Origin: Methanomicrobiales archaeon
GTDB lineage: Archaea; Halobacteriota; Methanomicrobia; Methanomicrobiales; Methanoculleaceae
Assembly: GCA_012510335.1 (NCBI GenBank)
Contig: JAAZIF010000195.1
Location: 1 to 6,510 of the forward strand
Direction: 5' to 3'
Length of the DNA: 6,510 nt
The notes below the pieces were generated by a model. The model did not search any database. It was not told the origin of the DNA and saw only the letters and a program-made list of their open reading frames with translations. Position 1 is the first letter of the stretch, and each line of letters opens with the position of its first letter. Shown piece after piece: positions 1 to 5,313 of this stretch. Both the position numbers and the translations under genes were made by a program.

Positions 1-790
1 CATACTGCAAGTATTCATTTATGAGGTCATCGAGTTTTTCAGAAGGAGTTGGATCGAGAACCAGTAGTCTCGGCGTATATCCGGAATCGTGGCAATCCCT
101 TGCGAAATCGAGTTCTTCTCTGAAGCGCCCCTGACCACTCGCTGCAATGGTCACTCTCATCTTAAACTCGTATGCGTCTCTTCCCTCAATGCAATCGACC
201 TGTCTACCTTTAGCTTTATCTCCCGCTCGTCTTATTGGAGATTTCTTTGCAGAATATGAAACTCCTCCCAGTGCATTGCATAAGATCGGTTCGAATAAGT
301 ATCCTGTCTCTTGTGCAGCCCTGTTATCAATATCATAAAGCCATTTTCTCCACACGAGCCACGATGCAAGTGTTTCAGATGGCTTCATTCCATATTCCAA
401 TAAGCATCGTGGAACAATTTGCTCCATCAGGGGGATTTTTTGGTTTTTAAGAATTGAATCGTATTTTATCCGCCTTTTATGCAGTTCAGCCAGACTTATG
501 AAATACGTCGGAAAGTTATCGATCTGACTTTTAAAAAGGGTATACGTATCCTCAAAAGATACTTGATGAGTAACTGGTTGCTTAAACCATTGAAGGGGGG
601 TGCTGTAGTAATCGATCTTTTCTTCACTCCCGGTATAATCGCTAACCAGGTTCATTACGTTTAAATCGCCAGCAATCACTGCACATAGGCGGAGAAGCTC
701 ATGATCCTCAAGATACACTGGTAACTCTCTACTTCCAAGAGTTCTTGAGTAATTTATTGTTCTTCTGTCATCCATGCTGAGTGAAGGCAT
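1..790 (-). CDS. Type II restriction endonuclease, ApaLI-like (3' end outside window)
   Basis: The reading frame is open from an ATG at 790 to the window edge, giving 263 visible residues with no stop. The fold signature is a PD-(D/E)XK core: D199 in RQVDC, then E208 and K210 in AYEFK, followed by a conserved-looking stretch RVTIAASGQGRFREEL (residues 212-227). An upstream acidic candidate is E161 or E167 in ETGYLFEP. The 'VDC...EFK.RVTIAASGQGRF' pattern matches my memory of the ApaLI family, whose founder cleaves GTGCAC; this is recalled, not searched. The gene follows the cytosine methyltransferase with a 23-base overlap, as expected of a cognate nuclease translated by coupling. ATG 790 is preferred to ATG 775 because AGAGGA lies 8 bases before it, whereas 775 has no such site. 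GC is about 40-47% in sampled rows, unlike the GC-rich genes at 2866-4560. A nuclease is likely; the exact family and target site are less certain. Confidence 0.72.
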   Translation of the reverse strand, partial: MPSLSMDDRRTINYSRTLGSRELPVYLEDHELLRLCAVIAGDLNVMNLVSDYTGSEEKIDYYSTPLQWFKQPVTHQVSFEDTYTLFKSQIDNFPTYFISLAELHKRRIKYDSILKNQKIPLMEQIVPRCLLEYGMKPSETLASWLVWRKWLYDIDNRAAQETGYLFEPILCNALGGVSYSAKKSPIRRAGDKAKGRQVDCIEGRDAYEFKMRVTIAASGQGRFREELDFARDCHDSGYTPRLLVLDPTPSEKLDDLINEYLQY

Positions 791-2033
791 TAGTCCGTTC
801 CTCTAATTCTGAGAGCATTTTCGCAAGAGCAGGACTGTAAGAAGTCGCTTTACTGGCATTTATACCCAGCCATCGACCTCGATACGAGTCGTAGTATCTC
901 CCTTTTGAACTCTCTCTTATGTGTGCTGCCAGTTTCTGCATAACCAATGGGGGAACAGCATTTCCGATCTGAGTTGCAATTGATCCCCACGATCCTTTAA
1001 ATTTGTACCAATCCGGAAACGACTGAATCCTTGCGCACTCTCTAAGAGACAGCAGTCGATTTTCTGTAGGGTGGACAAACTCTGCTGATGCTGCAGATGT
1101 AATCGTTAACGAAGGTTGAGATCCAACCAGTCTTTTTAAGCCAGAGGGCGCTCCTCCACGCTTATCACAGGGGGTTCCGTCCATTACACGCCTATACGCA
1201 CGTTTATTGAAACTGGCGTGCTGCAACTCTACTGGTAGATTTTTCATAGTCTGGCCTTCTTTAAGTGCCTGTATTCGCTGCTGGTATAATTTATTCAGTT
1301 TTTTCACGTGGTGATGAGAAATCTTGTTACCCTCTTCTACGCGCAGCATCGACTGATATGCGTTAGTGGGTGGGTGGTTGTAACATTGATCACTCGATTC
1401 TATAGGGGAAGGGAGATCTCCAATAGCATCAAGTATGGAGACGTACGGCTTGAGGTTAGTAAGAGTTAGTTGTTTCAACTCCCTGTGGGATGCATCTGGA
1501 AATGAAAAGAGACACTGTTCTAAATTTCCAACAACTAATACGCGTTTTCGCTTCTGGGGTAAACCATACCTTTCCATATACAATTTTTCTGCTCTTATCC
1601 AATATCCAGCTTCGAGTAACCTGGTGATAGCCTCGATAAAGTAGTAGCCACCCCTGGCAGTCAAGAGTCCTTCAACATTTTCCATTACAAACCATGGCGA
1701 TCGTATCTCTGCCACAATTTCAACGAAACGCCTTAAAAGAGCGTTTCTCGGGTCGTCCCAATCTTTAGATCCTGCAGAGCTAAACCCCTGACATGGTGGT
1801 CCACCTACGATCAGGTCAACATCGCTCATATCCAACTGGGCATGATCTAACAGGGCATCCACGCTTGTTTTTGAAAGATCTGCACACAATGGAGTTGAAC
1901 CGATGTTATAGGAGTATGTTTTACACGCATCGGTATCAATATCTACAGCCAGAGGTATCGCGAAACCTGAATTTTTGAGCCCCAAACTACATCCCCCACA
2001 ACCGGAGAACAAACTAATAGCCTTTTTCACCAT
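768..2033 (-). CDS. DNA (cytosine-5)-methyltransferase of a type II R-M system
   Basis: The 421-residue product transfers a methyl group from S-adenosylmethionine to C5 of cytosine in a specific DNA site, protecting the host from the adjacent nuclease. All core motifs appear in canonical order: motif I AISLFSGCGG (5-14), motif IV GGPPCQGFSSAG (77-88) with catalytic C81, motif VI ENVEG (119-123), motif VIII QKRKRV (160-165), the target-recognition region at about 180-310, motif IX RLLSLRECARIQSFPD (326-341) and motif X QIGNAVPP (355-362). No motif is missing and the length is normal, so it should be active. The ATG at 2033 has AGGA about 6 bases upstream. A C-terminal tail of about 50 residues follows motif X, and its last codons overlap the nuclease gene. 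M.ApaLI is itself a cytosine-5 enzyme, which fits the partner assignment. Target specificity cannot be read from the sequence. Confidence 0.96.
   Translation of the reverse strand: MVKKAISLFSGCGGCSLGLKNSGFAIPLAVDIDTDACKTYSYNIGSTPLCADLSKTSVDALLDHAQLDMSDVDLIVGGPPCQGFSSAGSKDWDDPRNALLRRFVEIVAEIRSPWFVMENVEGLLTARGGYYFIEAITRLLEAGYWIRAEKLYMERYGLPQKRKRVLVVGNLEQCLFSFPDASHRELKQLTLTNLKPYVSILDAIGDLPSPIESSDQCYNHPPTNAYQSMLRVEEGNKISHHHVKKLNKLYQQRIQALKEGQTMKNLPVELQHASFNKRAYRRVMDGTPCDKRGGAPSGLKRLVGSQPSLTITSAASAEFVHPTENRLLSLRECARIQSFPDWYKFKGSWGSIATQIGNAVPPLVMQKLAAHIRESSKGRYYDSYRGRWLGINASKATSYSPALAKMLSELEERTNAFTQHG
799..804 (-). promoter_or_regulatory. Ribosome binding site inside methyltransferase gene, for the nuclease
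   Basis: On the minus strand AGAGGA lies 8 bases before ATG 790. It decides the nuclease start and implies a 23-base overlap with the methyltransferase, not the 8-base overlap given by ATG 775. Placing it within the upstream gene suggests coupled translation, which would make methyltransferase first and nuclease second. Confidence 0.6.
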
Positions 2034-2750
2034 TGGGTTCCTGCGTGAATTCTACATACTCATAGGACAGAATCATTCATTACTTTTGCCATACGGCGTG
2101 TATTTCCGGAACTCTTAATGAGGCTGGCAGGTTTTATCTTGTGGGGCCATGGCACAGCTGTGCTCGCACATCCGGTATCGCCGGACAGGGAGAGGTTGTT
2201 ACCACCATCCCCGGGAACCTTACGTGCGATCGTGTTTTTACGGTTCACGCGCTCCACCGCCCTGTTTGGGGAGGGAGCACAGTCGTTTGCCTTTGCAATC
2301 CGGGTCTGTAGTCTGCTAACAATTCCCCGCCGGTATGCTTACCGCCGTTTGGCGTTGTTACACTGCGCCGGCCACGCCCGGCCGGGTTTCAGTATATACT
2401 TCAGCCACGTGTATCGGGGTGCGGGCGTCCCCGGCGTTCTCCTGGAAGCATGAATATAGCTTGCAGAGGAGCGATGCGCCGTATCGCTCTACCTGATTCC
2501 ATGGGTCACGGCCGATGAGATCGGCCAGTGCAGCAGGAGTCTGCGGGAGATCCGGTTGGTATTCCGACGAAACCGGGGAATATTGTGCCGGCGACGACAC
2601 ATGGGCCGGCCGGCGATGGGATCCTGTTCGCTCATAGGGGTCCAGGTAATTTTTTGACGGTTATAACGGAATACACCCCTCCGTCGCCTCCTCACGCGGG
2701 TTGCATGAAGGGGATGTTGTTGTGGGTGGTCAAAAAGGAATGAGCCTTTC

Positions 2751-2758
2751 TTTATATA
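2751..2758. promoter_or_regulatory. Orphan TATA box (TTTATATA)
   Basis: TTTATATA read on the plus strand is an exact archaeal TATA-box match; on the minus strand it reads TATATAAA, also acceptable. Read rightwards it would start a transcript near 2780, antisense to the winged-helix gene. Read leftwards it would start one near 2725, heading into the gene-poor stretch. Neither direction leads to a confident gene. Confidence 0.35.
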
Positions 2759-2795
2759 CCCTGGTCAGATACGTATGAGCGTATACAAACACCCT

Positions 2796-2825
2796 CTCCA
2801 GGAGATCCGCGGATCTTCCCTGGAG
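2796..2825 (-). terminator. Strong hairpin downstream of the winged-helix gene
   Basis: Outer arms CTCCAGG (2796-2802) and CCTGGAG (2819-2825) enclose a perfect 12-base palindrome GATCCGCGGATC (2804-2815), leaving only a small asymmetric internal loop. It lies 41 bases past the stop of the minus-strand regulator and is followed on that strand by a T-containing run (GGTGTTTGTAT). This suits a terminator or mRNA 3'-end structure, though archaeal termination does not need a hairpin. A protein-binding palindrome is the alternative. Confidence 0.4.
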
Positions 2826-2865
2826 CACACCCCGCGATCACCGCCGGCTACACATCGCCCTCTGC

Positions 2866-3237
2866 TCACTCCGGCCGGGGGAGAGACTCCTCATCCTGTG
2901 GCGGCGTGAGCCCACGGTAAAGGGCCGCGATCAGGGCCACTCCGAGGGTAGTCGGCACGTAGAATGATGCTTTTGTGCTGCCGGCATCATCGAGGGTGCG
3001 GGCCTGTTTGGTGACAAGCCCTGCATTCGTGAGGGCTCTCAAGGCTCTCGCAATCTCCGGGGGCTCCGCCTCAAAGAGATCCCGGATCTGGTTGAACCGG
3101 AGCCCTTCGTCCCTCTGCAGGAGCGCTATGTAGATCGCCCACGCCTTCTTGTTCCCCAGGGGGCCCGTGGCGTTGATGATCACCGAAGGGATCTCGGATA
3201 AGTGTTGTTCAACGATATTCCTGTTCATGGTCTGCAC
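2866..3237 (-). CDS. Winged helix-turn-helix transcriptional regulator
   Basis: The small 123-residue protein has a winged-helix profile of the ArsR/MarR/PadR type. A helix lies at about 29-41 (NKKAWAIYIALLQRD), LRFNQIRDLFE (46-56) is the positioning helix, and PPEIARALRALTNAGLV (59-75) is the probable recognition helix. A wing with SFYVPTTLGVALI follows (91-103), then an acidic, proline-rich tail. No sensor cysteine cluster or extra domain is present, so the ligand is unknown. The GTG at 3237 has AGGA 5 bases upstream; an ATG at 3228, three codons in, is a possible alternative start. A TATA box at 3273-3280 and a perfect palindrome at 3287-3300 lie upstream, pointing to regulated, perhaps autoregulated, transcription. 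It is divergent from the iron-sulfur protein gene and may control it. Nothing links it to the restriction-modification system. Confidence 0.85.
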   Translation of the reverse strand: MQTMNRNIVEQHLSEIPSVIINATGPLGNKKAWAIYIALLQRDEGLRFNQIRDLFEAEPPEIARALRALTNAGLVTKQARTLDDAGSTKASFYVPTTLGVALIAALYRGLTPPQDEESLPRPE

Positions 3238-3272
3238 CCGGATCCTGTAAGGTTCTTTATTTGTTACCCCTG

Positions 3273-3280
3273 TATATAAT
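3273..3280 (-). promoter_or_regulatory. TATA box of the winged-helix regulator
   Basis: On the minus strand this reads ATTATATA. A transcript starting about 26 bases downstream, near 3250, would have a short leader that still contains the AGGA site before GTG 3237. No other AT-rich box lies in this part of the divergent region. Confidence 0.6.
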
Positions 3281-3286
3281 GCTGAG

Positions 3287-3300
3287 TGACAGATCTGTCA
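3287..3300. promoter_or_regulatory. Perfect 14-bp palindrome TGACAGATCTGTCA, probable operator
   Basis: The two half-sites TGACAGA/TCTGTCA are perfectly symmetrical, as for a dimeric regulator. The site lies 6 bp upstream of the regulator's TATA box, where the transcription factor B element would sit, and about 40 bp before the opposite gene's TATA box. It could therefore affect both divergent promoters. The obvious candidate ligand is the adjacent winged-helix protein; this is inferred from position only. Confidence 0.5.
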
Positions 3301-3321
3301 TCATGGTTATTCATACCGGCA

Positions 3322-3348
3322 TCCGGCAGAAAGGCCGGAGAATATATC
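3322..3348 (+). promoter_or_regulatory. Promoter of the iron-sulfur protein gene: inverted repeat plus TATA box
   Basis: AATATATC at 3341-3348 is the best TATA box for the plus-strand gene and would place the transcript start near 3370, leaving a leader of about 26 bases with GAGGTG at 3382-3387. Directly upstream is the inverted repeat TCCGGC-AGAAAG-GCCGGA (3322-3339), which abuts the box and could be a regulator site or chance in GC-rich DNA. Confidence 0.5.
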
Positions 3349-3360
3349 GTCAGACCCCCG

Positions 3361-3374
3361 TGGGGCCGGCCCCA
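3361..3374. promoter_or_regulatory. Perfect 14-bp palindrome TGGGGCCGGCCCCA at the expected transcript start
   Basis: The palindrome lies between the TATA box (3341) and the ribosome binding site (3382), covering the predicted start of transcription. A repressor bound there would block initiation. Being built only from G and C apart from its ends, it could also arise by chance in this GC-rich region. Confidence 0.35.
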
Positions 3375-3395
3375 TCGCTTTGAGGTGCCTCCATC

Positions 3396-4097
3396 ATGCC
3401 GCAACGGATCCTTCCATCCGTACCTGTAATGCCGGGCGACTCTGATATCATCAGGGCAGCGCTTGAGCGAGCCCGTGAACTCGGGGCGGACGCCGCGGGC
3501 GCCGCTCCTGCTTCCCGTCTCGTTGACTGCCCTTCGGCGGTTGCGGACGGATACCGGGGATCAGCGGCCGGCCGGGGGATCTACATCGTCCTCGCTCTCC
3601 ACCACCCCCCCGAACGCCCCGAACTCGACCTCTGGGAGGAGGGGCGGGGAACGCCCGGCGACCGGATCCTCCAGGGGATCGCAAAGAGCCTCGCCCGGTG
3701 GCTGCAGGATGTATACGGTGTCAGAACCCGGGTCATCCCCTACCAGATCGAGGACGGAGGCATCTACCTCAAAGATGCGGCATGCATGGCGGGCATCGGG
3801 AGTATGGGGAGGAACAACCTTGTCCTCGCCCCGGGCTACGGATCGTGTCTCCGGTTCCGGGCGGTGTGGGCGGACCTGGACGGCCTGGAGGAGGATCCCC
3901 CGGTTCACGACTCCCCCTGCGCCGGCTGTGTGGGGTATTGCATCAGGGCCTGCCCGATGGATGTCTTCAGAACCGGGCGGTACAGCCGGGAGCGATGCCT
4001 GGCGCGGATGGAGGCTGATAAGGCCTCTGGCAGGATGCGGATCGACCACTGCCGGGCATGCGAGCTTGCCTGTCTCAGGCAGAACGCTCCGCCCTGA
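3396..4097 (+). CDS. QueG-related protein with two [4Fe-4S] clusters
   Basis: The 233-residue cytosolic protein resembles the catalytic half of epoxyqueuosine reductase (QueG) and related corrinoid/iron-sulfur proteins. The segment AGIGSMGRNNLVLAPGYGSC (132-151) parallels the QueG stretch 'GWIGKNTLLI...YGSW'. Eight cysteines bind the clusters: C175-x2-C178-x3-C182-x3-C186-P, then C201, then C219-x2-C222-x3-C226, in the crossed order typical of the family. The first group has three residues, not two, between its second and third cysteines. It stops at 233 residues and lacks the C-terminal helical-repeat domain of the ~380-residue bacterial enzymes. Archaea make archaeosine, not queuosine, so the substrate is probably different and unknown. 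The ATG has GAGGTG 8 bases upstream. Its end overlaps the convergent peroxiredoxin gene by 23 bases. Class assignment is good; function is open. Confidence 0.85.
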   Translation: MPQRILPSVPVMPGDSDIIRAALERARELGADAAGAAPASRLVDCPSAVADGYRGSAAGRGIYIVLALHHPPERPELDLWEEGRGTPGDRILQGIAKSLARWLQDVYGVRTRVIPYQIEDGGIYLKDAACMAGIGSMGRNNLVLAPGYGSCLRFRAVWADLDGLEEDPPVHDSPCAGCVGYCIRACPMDVFRTGRYSRERCLARMEADKASGRMRIDHCRACELACLRQNAPP

Positions 4098-4560
4098 GTT
4101 CCTCGAGCTCTGCCATCACAGCATCCACGTGCCCCTTCACCCTTACCTTCCGCCAGACGGCAGCGACCACCCCCTCTGGATCGATGATGAATGTGCTCCG
4201 CTCGACGCCCATGTACTCCCTCCCGTACATCTTCTTTGGAACCCAGGTGCCGTAAGCCTCGATCGCCCGGCGCTCGGGGTCTGAGAGGAGGCGGACCGTG
4301 AGATCGTGCTTTGCGACGAATCGCCTGTGGCTCGCGGTAGAGTCCGGGCTGATCCCGAAGACCGGCGTCTCCTCCCGGGTAAACGCCTCCATGGCGTCGG
4401 AGAACGACCGGGCCTCGAGGGTGCATCCCGACGTGTTGTCCTTCGGGTAGAAGTAGATGACCGCGTAGGCGCCCCGCAGGTCTGCGAGGCAGACCGTCTC
4501 TTCATCCGCATCCGGGAGGCAGAAGTCCGGTGCCGGCATGCCGGCCTCAAGTCTGCTCAT
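4075..4560 (-). CDS. Peroxiredoxin, PrxQ/BCP family, lacking the usual resolving cysteine
   Basis: The 161-residue thioredoxin-fold enzyme reduces hydrogen peroxide and organic peroxides in the cytosol. The active-site segment YFYPKDNTSGCTLEARSF (37-54) has the peroxidatic C46 with the conserved preceding T43. In classic BCP proteins a resolving cysteine follows five residues later, but here residue 51 is arginine. The only other cysteines are C14 and C24, so it may work as a one-cysteine enzyme or use an external thiol. F69-G-I-S-P (69-72 region), the DP of LLSDPE and the C-terminal STFIIDPEG (122-130) are family features. The frame stays open upstream to 4713, but the added residues resemble no peroxiredoxin. 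The ATG at 4560 is also 27 bases from a TATA-like box, which suits a leaderless transcript. It converges on the QueG-related gene with a 23-base overlap. Confidence 0.93.
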   Translation of the reverse strand: MSRLEAGMPAPDFCLPDADEETVCLADLRGAYAVIYFYPKDNTSGCTLEARSFSDAMEAFTREETPVFGISPDSTASHRRFVAKHDLTVRLLSDPERRAIEAYGTWVPKKMYGREYMGVERSTFIIDPEGVVAAVWRKVRVKGHVDAVMAELEELRAERSA

Positions 4561-4582
4561 GGGGAGTGGTTTTCGCTCCAGG

Positions 4583-4590
4583 GGATAAAA
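4583..4590 (-). promoter_or_regulatory. TATA box for a leaderless peroxiredoxin transcript
   Basis: On the minus strand this reads TTTTATCC. Its centre is about 27 bases before ATG 4560, the normal spacing from box to transcript start, so transcription should begin at or very near the start codon. No ribosome binding site sits at the proper spacing, which agrees. Confidence 0.5.
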
Positions 4591-4745
4591 GAGTGCCGGA
4601 GGGGCCGGCAACCTGTCGGATGAGTGTAACGAAATAATAGGGTTATGGTAACCGAATAGCAACGCAAAGAGCATCCAGGCACCCTGATGGGGTTTTGGAT
4701 CACTATCCGGCATACGGCGTGGTATCAGAGGGAGGAGATGGGTTC

Positions 4746-5009
4746 ATGCTACAGAGAGATGCAGCAGACTGGCATAACGAGGGCATTGGCCTTCACAGTT
4801 CAGGGGATTATGAGAAGGCGATCCGGTGCTTTGACCATGCATTGGAGATCGACCCGGGATATGCCGGCGCATGGCATAATAAAGGGTATGCGCTCGCCGA
4901 ACTCACCCGCTACGCCGAGGCGATCCAGTGTTATGATCACGCACTGAAGGTAGACCCGAAATCACGCAATGTTTTCCATGAAAATGGGATCAGAAATTTT
5001 CATTGGTGA
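4746..5009 (+). CDS. Short TPR protein, apparently truncated in its third repeat
   Basis: The 87-residue protein has two complete 34-residue tetratricopeptide repeats, at 8-41 (ADWHNEGIGLH...ALEIDPGYAG) and 42-75 (AWHNKGYALA...ALKVDPKSRN). Such repeats form helical pairs that bind other proteins. A third unit begins (VFHENGI, 76-82) but ends at once in RNFHW and a stop, where a full unit would continue. The DNA after the stop shows no further TPR coding, so this looks like a deletion or replacement remnant and not a simple point mutation. The ATG at 4746 follows GGAGGAG about 8 bases upstream, preferred over the longer open frame from 4695. The repeat DNA closely resembles that of the membrane TPR gene at 5887-6396, so the two share an ancestor. 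Two is few for a stable solenoid, so function is doubtful. Confidence 0.7.
   Translation: MLQRDAADWHNEGIGLHSSGDYEKAIRCFDHALEIDPGYAGAWHNKGYALAELTRYAEAIQCYDHALKVDPKSRNVFHENGIRNFHW
4976..5006 (+). repeat. Inverted repeat over the end of the truncated TPR gene
   Basis: CCATGAAAAT (4976-4985) and ATTTTCATTGG (4996-5006) are inverted copies with a single-base bulge and a 10-base loop. It coincides with the point where TPR similarity is lost and ends one base before the stop codon, so it may mark the junction of a rearrangement. Confidence 0.5.
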
Positions 5010-5012
5010 AGC

Positions 5013-5040
5013 ATGATGCTACTCGCATCATAGGGGTTTT
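5013..5040 (+). terminator. Hairpin plus T-run after the truncated TPR gene
   Basis: ATGATGC (5013-5019) and GCATCAT (5025-5031) form a perfect 7-bp stem with a 5-base loop, followed by AGGGGTTTT. It starts 4 bases after the stop codon. The shape resembles an intrinsic terminator; the stem is modest and archaeal termination relies mainly on the T-run. Confidence 0.45.
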
Positions 5041-5159
5041 GGTAGAAGTGATACCAGTAGCGGCTTAGCCCACTACCGGATATACCCGGACATCGAGTTT
5101 AGCCTCGAAAAAGCAGGAGATTGTCCCTGTCTTGGGCTTTCTGGGTAGTATAGTAACGG

Positions 5160-5167
5160 TATATTTA
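5160..5167 (+). promoter_or_regulatory. Probable TATA box of the membrane TPR gene
   Basis: TATATTTA is the best box in the region. It predicts a transcript start near 5190 and a leader of about 120 bases before ATG 5314, long for archaea, which would carry both inverted repeats in the RNA. Confidence 0.4.
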
Positions 5168-5250
5168 TCATACGCCACAACAGATGGTTGTTAGTTCGTG
5201 GAAGAGGGTTCTTGCCGGTTTAGTCTTTTCGATCTGTATTCAAACCTCCT

Positions 5251-5266
5251 GCAGGTAAATACCTGC
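5251..5266. promoter_or_regulatory. Inverted repeat GCAGGTA-AA-TACCTGC
   Basis: Seven-base arms are perfectly symmetrical around two central bases, about 50 bases before the membrane TPR start codon. This is operator-like; in RNA the 2-base loop would be too tight for the full stem, which favours a DNA-binding site. It overlaps a second palindrome CCTGCAGG at 5248-5255. Confidence 0.45.
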
Positions 5267-5285
5267 GAATCAAGCCACTTCCGAG

Positions 5286-5299
5286 AACACACCTGTGTT
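5286..5299. promoter_or_regulatory. Inverted repeat AACACA-CC-TGTGTT
   Basis: Six-base arms are symmetrical around two central bases, ending 14 bases before ATG 5314. Its centre is 34 bp from that of the preceding repeat, about three helical turns, so both could lie on nearly the same face of DNA. The half-sites differ, so they would need different proteins. Confidence 0.35.
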
Positions 5300-5313
5300 A
5301 CAAGGGTAATGCC

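Larger units (their letters stand above)
2034..2865. other. Long gene-poor stretch, possible decayed sequence
   Basis: No reading frame here has a recognisable domain. Several short frames overlap on both strands. The least implausible is on the minus strand at 2358-2600 (GTG start, 80 residues, containing QTPAALADLIGRDPWNQVE). A further ATG at 2635 begins MSEQDPIAGRP in another frame that would join it only after a frameshift, so a decayed small gene is possible. The stretch also holds a perfect hairpin GGCCGAT-GAG-ATCGGCC at 2510-2526, GC-rich palindromes at 2377-2386 and 2605-2614, a TATA-like box at 2751 and a strong hairpin at 2796-2825. It is richer in GC than the restriction-modification genes, so it probably belongs to the host backbone or to a different insertion. 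Confidence 0.5.
5041..5313. other. Non-coding region and leader before the membrane TPR gene
   Basis: No convincing gene lies here. A short plus-strand frame ending at 5154 (SSGLAHYRIYPDIEF then ending GLSG) matches nothing I recognise. Small stem-forming sequences occur at 5057-5076 (GTAG/CTAC around GGC-TTA-GCC) and 5093-5108 (TCGAG/CTCGA). The right part holds a TATA-like box and two compact inverted repeats, listed separately. An unannotated small RNA cannot be excluded. Confidence 0.4.

Noticed and set aside
2118..2453. A 111-residue plus-strand open frame in the gene-poor stretch
   Set aside because: It has no recognisable domain and no ribosome binding site, and it overlaps other equally weak frames on the minus strand.
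2866..3237. Winged-helix protein as controller of the restriction-modification system
   Set aside because: Controller proteins are small Cro-like helix-turn-helix proteins encoded beside the nuclease. This one is a winged helix, 830 bases away, with different composition and its own promoter.
3463..4284. A 273-residue plus-strand open frame, longer than the QueG-related gene
   Set aside because: It overlaps the iron-sulfur gene and the peroxiredoxin gene in another frame, has low-complexity Arg/Ser/Pro/Gly composition typical of shadow frames in GC-rich DNA, and has no domain. The frame with eight ordered cluster cysteines is the real one.
4561..4713. N-terminal extension of the peroxiredoxin to an ATG at 4713
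   Set aside because: The extra 51 residues do not match peroxiredoxins and the extension runs through the probable TATA box; ATG 4560 gives the normal family length.
5041..5154. Transposase fragment suggested by a short open frame
   Set aside because: It is too short, has no catalytic motif and no terminal repeats or target duplication were seen.
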